From Companilactobacillus furfuricola (GTDB taxonomy: Bacteria > Bacillota > Bacilli > Lactobacillales > Lactobacillaceae): DNA of 64,000 nucleotides. The stretch spans positions 1 to 64,000 of the forward strand of contig NZ_RHNT01000006.1 in the NCBI RefSeq assembly GCF_003946325.1, in the 5' to 3' direction. The translations under genes and the position numbers were made by a program. Shown here piece after piece: positions 7,569 to 16,852 of this stretch. The notes beneath the pieces are model-generated. The model ran no database searches, was not told the origin of the DNA, and saw nothing but the letters and a program-made list of their open reading frames with translations. Within the stretch, counting starts at the first letter, position 1. Every line of letters begins with the position of its first letter.

Positions 7569-9245
7569 TTACCGGAACATGGTTTTGGCTGCTAAGGCCA
7601 TGATTTTTGGATCTTTTTCATAATGATGCATTGGTGTTAATTCACTCATTGGAATGCCCAATAATTTATAAACGGCAATTTGAGCTGCTCTAAATGAATA
7701 TTGTTCTGTAAAGACCATGTCGAATGGTTGTTCACAAAATTGACTGATGAATGCTAGATTCTTACTGTGCTTAGGAACGACATCCGGACGATCACCCACA
7801 GCTCTTTGATTGAACATGGCGCTTGCATATGGGATATAAACTGGGATAACGTTTTCTACACTAGCTACGATCTCATCGTGATGATTAGCGATATTATCTT
7901 TAGCTGGATCGACAGCAGCTAACTGACCCAAGAATTCTTCCAAGATCTCTTCACCGGTCATTTCAATAACGGGTTTTTGAACAAAATCGCCATTTCTTCT
8001 TGGATACATGAAGTAACCCCAACATACAGTCTCATTTGGCTTTTGAGCGTGGAAATGTGGTTGATGGTGCACTACTAGTGACATTAAAGGCGTACTGTCG
8101 ATCCAAGTATTTAAAGCATTACCAGGCTGTTGTTGTGTGATCCGAGAAACATGATCCAAAAGTAGATGATTGTTAGTTGTGATAGTAAAACTGAACCATT
8201 CGCTTTGTGTACGATCGCCAAAGAACTTATCTGGATGACCGAGTGAGTAAAATTTCTCGCTAGCTTTCTTCCATAACATAGCGCTGGGAGCATATTCCAT
8301 ATTTTCTTTGATCGGTGTATTAAAGTCACCGATCGATGAGCTGTCAGTGATCGATCCATTAGTATCAAAGACCAAGTCGTTATCATTGACCTTGATCTCA
8401 CCTTTTTTATTATCTTCGTCCAGCTGTTCATACTTGATGCCAGTCACAATGATATCGTCTTGAAGTGGAGTATCCTTGAATTCCAAATCTGTAACTTTAC
8501 GGTTATTAATAAAGGTTACGCCCCGATCTTTCAAATACTTTCTCATTGGCAAAACAATGCTTTCGTATTGATTGTATGGCGATCTAGTAACACCCTCTAG
8601 CGTGTTGATCCGCGTAAATTCCAAGATCATCCGATTCATATAACGGCGTAGTTCCATAACTGAGCTTGCGCGTTTAAATGCAAAAGTCGTTTGCCACATA
8701 TACCAGAAATTAGTCTTCCAAAAATGAGGTGAACTTTTGAACCATTCAGCAATACTAATATTGTTTAACTTCTGCTCATCTTTTTCAGGCATTAACATCA
8801 ACTTAGACATCAAAGCCCGTTCCTTATTATTAAATTGCATATGACGATAATTGTTAGGTCCATCTTTAACACGAGGTCCATTTGAATCGATCAAACGACC
8901 AACATCGTGTGTTGGATGCGCATGATCAAAATTTAAAATATCATCCGTCACTGTTTGACCGGGATGATCAAGAGACGGTACTGTTCTCAAGACATCCCAA
9001 AGATTCTCGAAAGTCTCTTCATTCAGCATCCGACCACCTTTAGCTAAAAATCCTTTAGTATTAGATAGTGCTTGATTACTATATTCATTTTGATAAGAAG
9101 CTACAGCTGCACCATCATTAGCTCCGTGCGTTTCCAAACCCATCAATGTGATCTGGTCGCCTTTGAATCCGCCATCACGAATTAAATAAATTGCGGCAGC
9201 TAAATTACCAACTCCAGTACCGATCATATAAGCTTTACGTGTCAA
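7569..9245 (-). CDS. ohyA: oleate hydratase (FAD-dependent fatty acid double-bond hydratase)
   Basis: The protein (558 residues from the chosen start) adds water to the cis-9 double bond of oleic and linoleic acids, giving 10-hydroxy fatty acids; this detoxifies unsaturated fatty acids at the membrane. It was formerly called myosin-cross-reactive antigen. Evidence is the N-terminal FAD-binding GTGVGNLAAAIYL followed by IRDGG, the NDGAAVA segment, and conserved blocks such as CWGYFMYPRRNG and QFCEQPFDMVFTEQYS. I place the start at TTG 9245 (protein beginning MTRKAYMIGTG), because GGGAG lies 9 nt upstream; the frame is open to 9296 but that extension overlaps the promoter. Typical family length. 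Followed by a small membrane peptide gene. Confidence 0.93.
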   Translation of the reverse strand: MTRKAYMIGTGVGNLAAAIYLIRDGGFKGDQITLMGLETHGANDGAAVASYQNEYSNQALSNTKGFLAKGGRMLNEETFENLWDVLRTVPSLDHPGQTVTDDILNFDHAHPTHDVGRLIDSNGPRVKDGPNNYRHMQFNNKERALMSKLMLMPEKDEQKLNNISIAEWFKSSPHFWKTNFWYMWQTTFAFKRASSVMELRRYMNRMILEFTRINTLEGVTRSPYNQYESIVLPMRKYLKDRGVTFINNRKVTDLEFKDTPLQDDIIVTGIKYEQLDEDNKKGEIKVNDNDLVFDTNGSITDSSSIGDFNTPIKENMEYAPSAMLWKKASEKFYSLGHPDKFFGDRTQSEWFSFTITTNNHLLLDHVSRITQQQPGNALNTWIDSTPLMSLVVHHQPHFHAQKPNETVCWGYFMYPRRNGDFVQKPVIEMTGEEILEEFLGQLAAVDPAKDNIANHHDEIVASVENVIPVYIPYASAMFNQRAVGDRPDVVPKHSKNLAFISQFCEQPFDMVFTEQYSFRAAQIAVYKLLGIPMSELTPMHHYEKDPKIMALAAKTMFR

Positions 9246-9283
9246 AATAAAACACTCCCTTTCAAATACCTCTTTACAACTAC

Positions 9284-9312
9284 AATATATTCGCAAAAAT
9301 ATGTAATGTAAA
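9284..9312 (-). promoter_or_regulatory. oleate hydratase promoter
   Basis: On the minus strand, TTTACA (9307-9312) and TATATT (9284-9289) are separated by 17 bp. This placement makes the TTG start at 9245 preferable to the upstream extension. The remaining 9313-9508 is AT-rich with no gene or clear element. Confidence 0.6.
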
Positions 9313-9508
9313 GGTTTTCAAAGAGAATAATTTTAAATATTAAAATAAATATAATATATTTTTTGATATATGATATTTGAGACGATATTCGTAAACTGTC
9401 GCAATCATAGTAAATAAGATATTAGTCTTATAATTAATATCACGTATAGCTGAATTATTAACTATATTATGATAATAAACTTCGAAACGATTTTTACCCT
9501 GACAATAA

Positions 9509-9541
9509 AAAAGACACACGCCTTAATATGGTGTGTGTCAG
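9509..9541 (-). terminator. ackA terminator
   Basis: GACACAC and GTGTGTC arms surround an 11-nt loop; on the minus strand a T run follows. It lies about 20 bp past the ackA stop codon. Confidence 0.85.
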
Positions 9542-9561
9542 ATTATAAAACTAAAAGAGAA

Positions 9562-10749
9562 TTATTTTGTTAATCTCAAAACATCACGAACGATCATCAA
9601 CTCTTCATCAGTAGGTACAACTAATACCGTCACAGATGAATCATCAGCACTGATCTTACGTAATCCTTTACCATTTTCGTTAGCATCTTTGTTGATCTTA
9701 ACGCCCATGTAATTAAATTGGTCTACGATCAATTCACGGATCCAAGCATTAGCTTCACCCATACCAGCAGTAAAGAGCATCACGTCAGTACCGTTCATCA
9801 AAGCCATGTATGAACCAACATACTTAACGATTCGGTTAACGAAAATATCGATAGCTAATTGTGAACGCTTGTTTTCATCTTTAGTAGCGATGATATCACG
9901 CATATCTGGTGAAACGCCAGAAATACCCAATAGACCGGACTTTTCATTCAAGATATCGATCATGTCTTGTGGATCTGAAAGCTTAAGTTTCTTCATCATA
10001 TAAGCGAACAATGAAGGATCAAGGTCACCGGAACGAGTACTCATTGTAATACCTGCAAGCGGTGTGAAGCCCATTGATGTATCAACTGATTTACCACCAT
10101 CGATCGCATCGATCGAGGCACCACTACCAAGATGCATAGAGATCATCTTAAGATCTTCAATTGGTTTGTTTAAGAATTTAGCAGCTTGTCCCGAAACATA
10201 ACGGTGTGAAGTACCATGGGCACCGAATTTTCTAACGCCGTATTTTTCGTAATATTCATAAGGAATACTGTACAAATAATTTACGGGATCCATTGTTTGA
10301 TGGAATGACGTATCAAATACTGCTACTTGAGGAACATCTGGTAAAATTTCTTGGAACGCTTCAATACCATAAGCTTGACCTGGATTATGCAAAGGAGCGA
10401 ATTCAGCAAGATCCTTGATTTGTTGAAGAACTTTATCAGTCACAACAGCAGAGTCTTTAAAGATGTTACCACCTGCAACTACACGGTGACCAACACCTGT
10501 GATCTCTGAATAGTCCTTGATGATCCCTAACTTGATCAAAGTCTTCAACATCTTAGTAACAGCAGTCTTGTGATCAGGAATATCTCCTACTTCACTCGTC
10601 TTTTCACCATTATATTTAACTTTGAAAATTGAATCTGATAAACCGAGACGATCAACCATACCCGATGCGATAACATTTTCGTCAGGGACCGAATACAATT
10701 TCCATTTCAAAGTTGAACTTCCTGAATTTACTGCAATAATCTTAGCCAT
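9562..10749 (-). CDS. ackA: acetate kinase
   Basis: The 395-residue cytoplasmic enzyme interconverts acetyl phosphate plus ADP and acetate plus ATP, the energy-yielding end of the Pta-AckA route (pta is at 29926-30894). Motifs: AVNSGSSTLKWKL at the N-terminus (phosphate-binding), GHRVVAGG, FDTSFHQTM, HLGSGAS and STRSGDLDPS, all of the ASKHA fold. Full family length. It starts 8 bp after the methyltransferase stop codon, so it is very likely the last gene of the comG-methyltransferase-ackA transcript, an order seen in many Bacilli, though an internal promoter is probable for such a housekeeping gene. Own terminator downstream. Confidence 0.97.
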   Translation of the reverse strand: MAKIIAVNSGSSTLKWKLYSVPDENVIASGMVDRLGLSDSIFKVKYNGEKTSEVGDIPDHKTAVTKMLKTLIKLGIIKDYSEITGVGHRVVAGGNIFKDSAVVTDKVLQQIKDLAEFAPLHNPGQAYGIEAFQEILPDVPQVAVFDTSFHQTMDPVNYLYSIPYEYYEKYGVRKFGAHGTSHRYVSGQAAKFLNKPIEDLKMISMHLGSGASIDAIDGGKSVDTSMGFTPLAGITMSTRSGDLDPSLFAYMMKKLKLSDPQDMIDILNEKSGLLGISGVSPDMRDIIATKDENKRSQLAIDIFVNRIVKYVGSYMALMNGTDVMLFTAGMGEANAWIRELIVDQFNYMGVKINKDANENGKGLRKISADDSSVTVLVVPTDEELMIVRDVLRLTK

Positions 10750-10757
10750 TTTTATAC

Positions 10758-11777
10758 CTATCCTTTAAAGTTATTTTTTGCCCAATCTTGTACTTGGTTT
10801 CTAAAGCCTTCAAATTCCTTCACATTTGCTGTTTCTGGAATAGTTCCCATTAACACGTTAGTCGTTTGTTGAGCTGTGCCACCGTGTTTTTGAAGAACTA
10901 CGATCGCTTTTTGAGCCTCTTTAGACGCAAAAAGATTCGATGGTAGATCGAGAACAGCTTGAAGATAAACATTTGAAACCATCCATTCCGAAAGCTTCTT
11001 AGCTTGATCAGTTTGGAAAATTGCTGACGGAACGATAAACATCCCAATACCGCCGTCATTCAAATTATTCATTGTTTGTTCGATCAAGAGGTGATGAGCA
11101 TATGAATGCCCTTCTTCAGCCTTGGTCTTAAATTTAGCCGCATTATCATCGATCGGATAATAGCCCACTGGAAGATCAGCAATTGCCAAATCGATATCTG
11201 TGACATCCCATTCAGCGATCCCATCTTGATGATACGCATCTAAATTCAAATTCATTACTTCAGAAAATGCTTTAGCCAAACTTACTAAAGCTTCATCATT
11301 GTCGATCCCCGCAGCATTGATATCAAAATCACCAGCCAACCTAAGTTGTTCGATAAACTCGATCAACAAGTTTCCTGTTCCGATAGTAGGGTCGATCATA
11401 TGGATTGTGTGCTTGTTCAATGAACTAAAGATCTCAAAAGCAATCAAGCTAGCTATCAATCCGATCGTATCTGGCGTCATCAATTTATTGACTTCGAGCT
11501 TATCTTGGCGTTGTGCCTGGATAATATTGACCGTAATAGCTTGCTTCATTTGAGCCTGAGAAAGACTGATCTGCTTAAGCTGTGAATAAACATCCTCGAG
11601 TTGTTTCACAGTATCAGGAGCAGGAGCTCCATTTTCAACATATACTTTACCATCAGCAAGGTTCGTCAATGTTTCAGCCAAAGAATCTGTGTAACTAGTA
11701 CCCAATGACTTTTGAAGTAATGTCGAAGCTTGGTTCAATAAATCATAGTAATTCTGCATTTCATTTTCTTCTGCCAT
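10758..11777 (-). CDS. YtxK-type class I SAM-dependent methyltransferase
   Basis: The 339-residue protein belongs to the class I methyltransferases related to adenine-N6 DNA methylases. It shows the SAM-binding motif DPTIGTGNLLIEF and a motif-IV variant ADLPVGYYP in place of NPPY. The N-terminal 90 residues are a helical extension. The start at 11777 (MAEENEMQ) follows AAAGAGG by 7 nt; the frame is open slightly further upstream. It sits between comGG and ackA, where Bacillus and lactobacilli carry the same family, but its substrate is not known to me. The gene appears intact although two comG genes just upstream in the same transcript are broken. Confidence 0.85.
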   Translation of the reverse strand: MAEENEMQNYYDLLNQASTLLQKSLGTSYTDSLAETLTNLADGKVYVENGAPAPDTVKQLEDVYSQLKQISLSQAQMKQAITVNIIQAQRQDKLEVNKLMTPDTIGLIASLIAFEIFSSLNKHTIHMIDPTIGTGNLLIEFIEQLRLAGDFDINAAGIDNDEALVSLAKAFSEVMNLNLDAYHQDGIAEWDVTDIDLAIADLPVGYYPIDDNAAKFKTKAEEGHSYAHHLLIEQTMNNLNDGGIGMFIVPSAIFQTDQAKKLSEWMVSNVYLQAVLDLPSNLFASKEAQKAIVVLQKHGGTAQQTTNVLMGTIPETANVKEFEGFRNQVQDWAKNNFKG

Positions 11778-11831
11778 TAAAAAACCTCTTTGCACATGAT
11801 ATTAAAATTTTAACGTTGATTTTCACTTAAT

Positions 11832-12041
11832 TCAAGCGTTTTCAGATTCCAAAAATTTAATTTCGTGTCGTTGCGACAATTCATTCAAAATTGCTTGTCG
11901 ATATCGTTGATCCAGGAGGAGGTATTGTCTTTGGCTAGTAGCAAATTTCTGGGAGGAAGCGGTAATGATCATGAGTGATATCGAAAAGATCAACAATACG
12001 TTTAAAAAAATGGTCCCTGACTTAGGTTTGCCATTCCACAT
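11832..12041 (-). CDS. comGG: ComGG-like minor pseudopilin
   Basis: A 69-residue product with an N-terminal hydrophobic segment (GTIFLNVLLIFSISLMIITA) followed by a polar helix, typical in size and position of the last comG gene in lactobacilli, where sequence conservation is poor. The start overlaps the comGF end by 20 bp, indicating translational coupling. It would be a minor subunit of the competence pilus that brings DNA to the cell surface. Assignment rests mainly on order; no classic pseudopilin cleavage motif is obvious. Confidence 0.65.
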   Translation of the reverse strand: MWNGKPKSGTIFLNVLLIFSISLMIITASSQKFATSQRQYLLLDQRYRQAILNELSQRHEIKFLESENA

Positions 12042-12501
12042 GACTGAAAAACATCTCCGTTTCTGTGCCGTTTTTTTGAATTATTTTTAATAACAGATTT
12101 TGTCCCACCTTTAACGGTTGGAAGTCTTTTACATCATTCATAATTGGTTCAAAGCCGCCATTTTGTGATTCATATAAAAATCCATTGGCAAGAGAAATAT
12201 ACAGGTCAAGGTTCGCTCCATCTGTATCGGAATTAAATAGGCGCAATTCTTGATGTGAACTCCCTTGTCTGTTTTTAATGACAAGAATTTTACCATCGAA
12301 TAATTCTTCCAGCCGTTCTTGGACAATGTGAGTGTGGATGTTAGAGTAACTTTCTAAATTCATAACTTTATGGGATAGAATAATGGCTTGTTGCAAAATA
12401 GTAATAGTCAGAACAGTAACAAATAATGCTAATACGGCTTCACTCAGCAAAAAGCCGGATCTTTTACTGCCATTTGACTTGATAATTTTTACCCATATCA
12501 C
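12022..12501 (-). CDS. comGF: ComGF-like competence pseudopilin
   Basis: The 159-residue protein has a short basic leader and the pseudopilin-like GFLLSEAVLALFVTVL (about residues 16-31), then a C-terminal globular domain ending in EMFFSHVEWQT, as in ComGF. It overlaps comGE by 38 bp and comGG by 20 bp. It would form a minor part of the transformation pilus. The gene itself reads through without interruption, but the operon carries lesions in comGB and comGD. Confidence 0.78.
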   Translation of the reverse strand: MIWVKIIKSNGSKRSGFLLSEAVLALFVTVLTITILQQAIILSHKVMNLESYSNIHTHIVQERLEELFDGKILVIKNRQGSSHQELRLFNSDTDGANLDLYISLANGFLYESQNGGFEPIMNDVKDFQPLKVGQNLLLKIIQKNGTETEMFFSHVEWQT

Positions 12502-12751
12502 CGATCACTCTGATGGAATCGTCATCAGTGACGGTGCGGTAAACGTGACCATTGAAAGTAATATTTGTTGGGGCTGAGTGATCTCTTAATTGTTCCCACA
12601 TCAGTTTGTGAGCAGTAACTTGTGTCTCTAATTGTTGTAAATGTTGGTATTGAACAAAAACGGTCAGGGTCAATGTTGAAATTATTAGTACTGCCAGCCA
12701 CAAAGAAGTCAGTGATTCAATCAAGAGAAAACCATCATGGGTTTTTCGCAA
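12464..12751 (-). CDS. comGE: ComGE-like competence pseudopilin
   Basis: The 95-residue product starts MRKTHDGFLLIESL, a prepilin-type leader with Gly before the hydrophobic helix and Glu at the +5-like position, followed by about 20 hydrophobic residues and a small polar domain. It overlaps both neighbours (comGD end and comGF start). Position in the cluster and the leader sequence support a minor pseudopilin of the ComG machinery. It appears intact. Confidence 0.75.
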   Translation of the reverse strand: MRKTHDGFLLIESLTSLWLAVLIISTLTLTVFVQYQHLQQLETQVTAHKLMWEQLRDHSAPTNITFNGHVYRTVTDDDSIRVIGDMGKNYQVKWQ

Positions 12752-13155
12752 CTAAAACACCCCAATTCATTTGAACCGTGTAGAAATGTTTTGAATTCCT
12801 GCCATCAGTAAAAAATTTAATCGTAATCGGCTTAGTTACTGCTTCATTTGTGACATTAGTGTCACCCTTAATGGTAAGATTCAAAGTTTTTGGTAAATCT
12901 AAACTTTCCGTGAAACTGCTGCCGTACTCAAAATTAATTTTATTGGACGTAAAGGTAACATGACATCCCTTATGAAGCAAATAAGTAGTAATCATCATTT
13001 GATTCCATTTTGCTTCAAATTGTTTCAATGCTATTTTTTTCTTCATTCTTTGTTTGGTAATCTTTGACTTGATAAGCTCCGATAATTACTAAAGATGAAA
13101 AAATAAATAGTGTCAAAATTGCTTCAATTAAAGTAAAGCCAGCCTTACGAGGCAT
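12735..13155 (-). pseudogene. comGD: comGD, frameshifted in an A7 run
   Basis: The gene begins at ATG 13155, overlapping the comGC stop, with MPRKAGFTLIEAILTLFIF, a textbook type-IV prepilin leader. That frame ends at TGA 13015 after 46 residues. The rest of a ComGD-like protein continues in the next frame (KIALKQFEAKWNQMM..., to 12735). The switch lies in a run of seven A within GAAGAAAAAAATAGC near 13035-13042; removing one A fuses the two parts into a protein of about 142 residues, the usual ComGD size. Either a true loss-of-function mutation, a phase-variable slippage site, or a sequencing error. Without ComGD-type pseudopilins transformation pili are not expected to form. Confidence 0.8.
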
Positions 13156-13483
13156 CATTGATCACTTTGGATGATGGGTCAGAACTAACTACTTTGCCTT
13201 TTTCATTTATGTATAATTTTAAACTTTTGGCACGATTTCGTTGTTTTGAAGATAGTGCTGGCCAATCTTTTAATTTGTCTGGACCTTTGTATTTATTCAC
13301 TTCATCAGCATTGGACATATTTACTTGGGACTGAATAGTTTCCGTGACTGCTTCATCAGCCCTTGTTTGAGCAACATTTTTTTGTTCTGCCAAATTAGGC
13401 ACAATTAACAGTAATAACATCGAAATAATCAACATGACGATAACCATTTCGATCAAAGTAAAACCTTTTCGTTTTCTCACCAT
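13145..13483 (-). CDS. comGC: ComGC major competence pseudopilin
   Basis: The 112-residue protein carries the N-terminal MVRKRKGFTLIEMVIVMLII prepilin leader: basic residues, cleavage after Gly, Glu at +5 and a long hydrophobic helix. ComGC polymerises into the pilus that pulls DNA to the surface during natural transformation after processing by the ComC peptidase. It abuts comGB (stop next to start) and overlaps comGD by 11 bp. Length and motif are typical, and the frame is intact. Confidence 0.93.
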   Translation of the reverse strand: MVRKRKGFTLIEMVIVMLIISMLLLLIVPNLAEQKNVAQTRADEAVTETIQSQVNMSNADEVNKYKGPDKLKDWPALSSKQRNRAKSLKLYINEKGKVVSSDPSSKVINDAS

Positions 13484-14494
13484 TTAATTCATTCCCTTCA
13501 TCATCGAATAAACTGGCAATAATATCATCAGATAAGCAATCAAAATGAAAACTGCGATCACTCCGAATAAAACCGGTTGGACTAGATTGATCAGCTTTTT
13601 TATTGCCGCTTGTGTTGCTTGATATTTTAGCTCTGAAAGTAGTAATAAATCGCTCCCTACTTCTGCCCCACCATTCCCAATATTGAAAATCAAATTGAGT
13701 TCGTTAGGCAACAAAGCTTCATTTTCAATGACGTGTTGGAGCGAGTCGCCACTTTTAAGACACACTAGTAACTCACTGGCAATAACGTTTTGAATCGAAC
13801 CGTCGACAAAATTTTGGTTGTTGAGACAAATCTTTTGTAAGTCGAGCCCTTGGGAAAACTGCATCCCTAAACCTTGTAAGATCGTAAATTGATAAAAATA
13901 TAAGTAGCTTTTTCGTAACAGTGGAAGTTTGATCAATATTTTAGCGCGTTGATATTCATTTTTCCTACGTAAATAACACACAAAAACTATCCCGCAAAGG
14001 ATCAGCAGGCCGGTCAATATAGTTATCACGTGAACAAAAATATCTAGAGAACTGTTATTACTATTAGTTTGGATCTGGGGGAGGATATAAAGTTTCATGC
14101 CGATGACCATCAATGTTAAGAAACCAATAATGAAAATCGGATAAGCTAGTAATTCTTTCAATTTAGTTTGTTGCTTGGCTTTTTGTAAAAGGATGTGACC
14201 ACATTGCTCGATCGTCTGTTGCAGACCTCCGTGCATTTGTGAGATCACCAATTGATTTTAAACCACCAATGGTAGCTGTAAGTGTTTCATCGATGTCGAT
14301 AACATGTAGCCTTCTTCTAAATCGGCGTATATTTTTTGATAAATCTGATTGTCCTGATCTAAAAATTTTAAACAGCGCATTGCTTGGTTCAGAGAAAATC
14401 CATTCTTCATTAATTTACTTATTAATAATAAGTAGTCAGCCTGGAAACTACTGGAAATTTTCTTAGCCAGCAACGTATTCATCGTAAATTTCAT
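13484..14494 (-). pseudogene. comGB: comGB, interrupted by an in-frame TAA
   Basis: ComGB is the polytopic membrane platform protein of the transformation pilus (GspF family). Two ORFs (14258-14494 and 13484-14251) lie in the same frame, separated by a single TAA at 14258-14260. Reading through gives about 336 residues, the normal ComGB length, with transmembrane segments such as ELLAYPIFIIGFLTLMVIG and PVLFGVIAVFILIAYLMILL. No base insertion or deletion is needed, so this is a nonsense change (for example from CAA, AAA or GAA). Reinitiation at TTG 14251 would yield a protein lacking the first conserved cytoplasmic domain. Most likely inactive. Confidence 0.85.
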
Positions 14495-15431
14495 TGGTTA
14501 TGATCCTTTTTTGCAGAGCATTGTTCAACAAGCTTTGCCACTTACTATCACGCTGGTCGTTAGCTTGATAACGCTCGATCTGTTGGTTATTTAAAAAATC
14601 AGCAAAAATTTCTAGTTTATCATTCGTTGGGATCAGTCTTTGATATGAGATCAGATTTACTGCATTATTGATCTCAAAACTAGATACACCCAGTTGTTTC
14701 AGACGGGAGACCACCGAATATTTTGACTTACCATGGATAGTCGTAAAGACCGTATAGCCACATAATGCAGCTTGTACAGCTTGTTGTGCTGTCTGCTTAT
14801 CTCTGACCTCACCAATGATCAAAAGCTCAGGACGGTGCCTTAAACTAGTCTTGATCAGTTCTTCGTAAGTCATCCCTGCCTCAACATTAACTTGAAGCTG
14901 TAAAAAATCTTCTTCAGCTATCTCGATCGGATCTTCAATGCACATTACCTTCTTATTACGACCAACGATCCGAGCTAAGTTGTACATCAAGGAAGTTTTC
15001 CCTGAACCCATCGGTCCCGAAAAAATCATCATCCCTTTTAACCTGGCATAAGGTAGTAAGTAATTGACCAAATCGATATCACTGTCAGAGACTTTTTTTT
15101 GCGGATAGATCAAACGGATAACTAATGATTCCCGATTTAAAAAATCACCGACCGACGAGATCCGAACGTTGATACGACTATTTTGAAATGTGTAGCTAAA
15201 GGCGCCCTTTTGTGAACGCCTGCGTTCTGAAATATCCAGTCCGCCGTTGAATTTCAAATAGTTCATCAAAGCAAAAGTTTCATCGTAATTCAATTCGGCG
15301 ACCGTATAAGTTGTCAAACTGTTCTTTGCTTCGATGACATACGTATCCTTTTTCGGTAAAAAATAAATATCGGATATCCGATTAGTACAAGCTTCTGTCA
15401 ATAAATTGTTGACCATAGTTTCTGCTGTCAT
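14463..15431 (-). CDS. comGA: ComGA traffic ATPase of the competence pilus
   Basis: The 322-residue cytoplasmic ATPase powers assembly of the ComG pseudopilus. Evidence is Walker A GPMGSGKTSLMYN, the Asp box ending in CIEDPIEI, Walker B LLIIGEVRD and the His box TTIHGKSKYSV. The start has a strong GGAGGTG upstream. It is first in the comG cluster; comGB overlaps its end. No ComX/SigH-type promoter could be assigned with confidence in the short gap to yebC, which holds the yebC terminator. ComGA looks intact although downstream genes are broken. Confidence 0.93.
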   Translation of the reverse strand: MTAETMVNNLLTEACTNRISDIYFLPKKDTYVIEAKNSLTTYTVAELNYDETFALMNYLKFNGGLDISERRRSQKGAFSYTFQNSRINVRISSVGDFLNRESLVIRLIYPQKKVSDSDIDLVNYLLPYARLKGMMIFSGPMGSGKTSLMYNLARIVGRNKKVMCIEDPIEIAEEDFLQLQVNVEAGMTYEELIKTSLRHRPELLIIGEVRDKQTAQQAVQAALCGYTVFTTIHGKSKYSVVSRLKQLGVSSFEINNAVNLISYQRLIPTNDKLEIFADFLNNQQIERYQANDQRDSKWQSLLNNALQKRIITNEIYDEYVAG

Positions 15432-15461
15432 CTTTCACCTCCTTCACTAAAAAATTACGCA

Positions 15462-15500
15462 AAAAAAATAGACTCAAACTTTTCAGTTTGAATCTATTTT
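15462..15500 (-). terminator. yebC terminator
   Basis: AAAATAGACTCAAACT (15465-15480) pairs with AGTTTGAATCTATTTT (15485-15500) with one mismatch and a TTTC loop; on the minus strand a T run follows immediately. Confidence 0.85.
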
Positions 15501-15508
15501 AAGAAAAA

Positions 15509-16243
15509 TTATTCGTCATCGTCATCAGCAGCTGCTGTATAAACTTCTGACACATCATCATCATCTTCAAGTTGATCGATCATGTGTTGGAATTGTTCTT
15601 GTTTATCCTCTGGTACAGGAGTTGTATTTTGAGGAATCATTGTTAATTCAGCATTAGCTAATTCGTAACCTTTTTCCTTTAAACCATCACGTACTGCAGC
15701 GAATTCTTTCGCATCAGTATAAATTTCGAATGCATCGTCTGAAGTTTGTAGGTCATCAGCACCAAGATCCATAATGTCTAGTAATACTTGATCTTCGTCT
15801 TGAGTGTTCTTGGAACGATCCAAAACAATGTAACCTTTACGATCAAACATATATGCAACAGAACCAGTTGAACCTAAGCTACCACCATTACGTGTAAATG
15901 CTACACGAACTGATGAAGCAGTTCTGTTCTTATTATCTGTTAATGCTTCAACTAAGACTGCAACTCCACCTGGAGCATAGCCTTCATATGTTACTTCGTC
16001 GTAGTGTTCTTCTGAACCACCTTCGGCTTTATCCAAGGCACGTTTGATGTTGTCCTTAGGCATATTAGCTGCACGAGCTTTATCTACAATTAAACGAAGA
16101 GCAGCATTACTGTCCGGATCGGCACCACCCGATTTTGCTGCCATGTATAATTCACGTGATATTTTTTGGAAAATCTTTCCACGTTTAGCATCTTGGGCGC
16201 TCTTACGTCCTTGGATGTTATGCCATTTTGAGTGTCCTGACAT
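15509..16243 (-). CDS. yebC: YebC/PmpR family protein
   Basis: The 244-residue protein starts [21 protein letters not shown], the hallmark of the YebC family, followed by [15 protein letters not shown] and the conserved [18 protein letters not shown] block, and ends in an acidic tail ([11 protein letters not shown]). Members act as transcription regulators, and some have been linked to translation of proline-rich stretches on the ribosome; the sequence alone does not decide between these. It stands alone with its own terminator. Confidence 0.95.
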   Translation of the reverse strand: MSGHSKWHNIQGRKSAQDAKRGKIFQKISRELYMAAKSGGADPDSNAALRLIVDKARAANMPKDNIKRALDKAEGGSEEHYDEVTYEGYAPGGVAVLVEALTDNKNRTASSVRVAFTRNGGSLGSTGSVAYMFDRKGYIVLDRSKNTQDEDQVLLDIMDLGADDLQTSDDAFEIYTDAKEFAAVRDGLKEKGYELANAELTMIPQNTTPVPEDKQEQFQHMIDQLEDDDDVSEVYTAAADDDDE

Positions 16244-16309
16244 TTCTGCTTCCTTCTTTCATTTTTATTAGTAAACCGTCTAATATATTATCAAATATAA
16301 GGCGTTATA

Positions 16310-16852
16310 TCAATACTCCATTGAGAAAGGATGCAATTTTTTTTGACGCTTTTTCAGTAAATAAACAATTAGCACTGTCAATAAAATTGCCACCAGTGCA
16401 CCAGTGCTATCTAGGATAACATCTTCGACCAATGGTGTCCGCCCTCCAGTTAATCCTTGGTGAAATTCATCAAAAGCCGCTAAACCTGTGGCAGCCATCC
16501 AAGGGATGAAAATTTGGAGAACTTGATTTTTTTTAAAATAAGTATATAAAGCTAAACACAAAAACAGCCCGAGGATAAAGTAAGTCCCAAAGTGAGCTGT
16601 CTTTCGCATGATGAACTCCACAAAATGGAAGTAACCATCATTTTTCACTGACTGATATTTATCACCATATTGAAATCCAAATGAATTTAAAAAATCATAA
16701 AGTGGTCGTTGATGATTGCCAAGATGGCGTTGTAAAAATGGAACTGACGTTTGTTGCTTATAAGTCATTGACGAACTAATAAATAACACTAACTCGACCA
16801 AGACTACTAGCAGCCAATACCATTTTTCACGCTGCTTAAGTTTATTATTCAT
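16310..16852 (-). CDS. VanZ-family membrane protein
   Basis: The 180-residue protein has about four transmembrane segments and VanZ-like features: a RKTAHFGTYFILGLFL helix preceded by a soluble loop, and FDEFHQGLTGGRTPLVEDVILDSTGA, where the DEFHQ and GR..L.DV.LD motifs are conserved. Its role is not established; VanZ relatives are associated with low-level teicoplanin resistance and envelope stress. The start overlaps the permease stop by 8 bp, so they are co-transcribed. Confidence 0.82.
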   Translation of the reverse strand: MNNKLKQREKWYWLLVVLVELVLFISSSMTYKQQTSVPFLQRHLGNHQRPLYDFLNSFGFQYGDKYQSVKNDGYFHFVEFIMRKTAHFGTYFILGLFLCLALYTYFKKNQVLQIFIPWMAATGLAAFDEFHQGLTGGRTPLVEDVILDSTGALVAILLTVLIVYLLKKRQKKLHPFSMEY

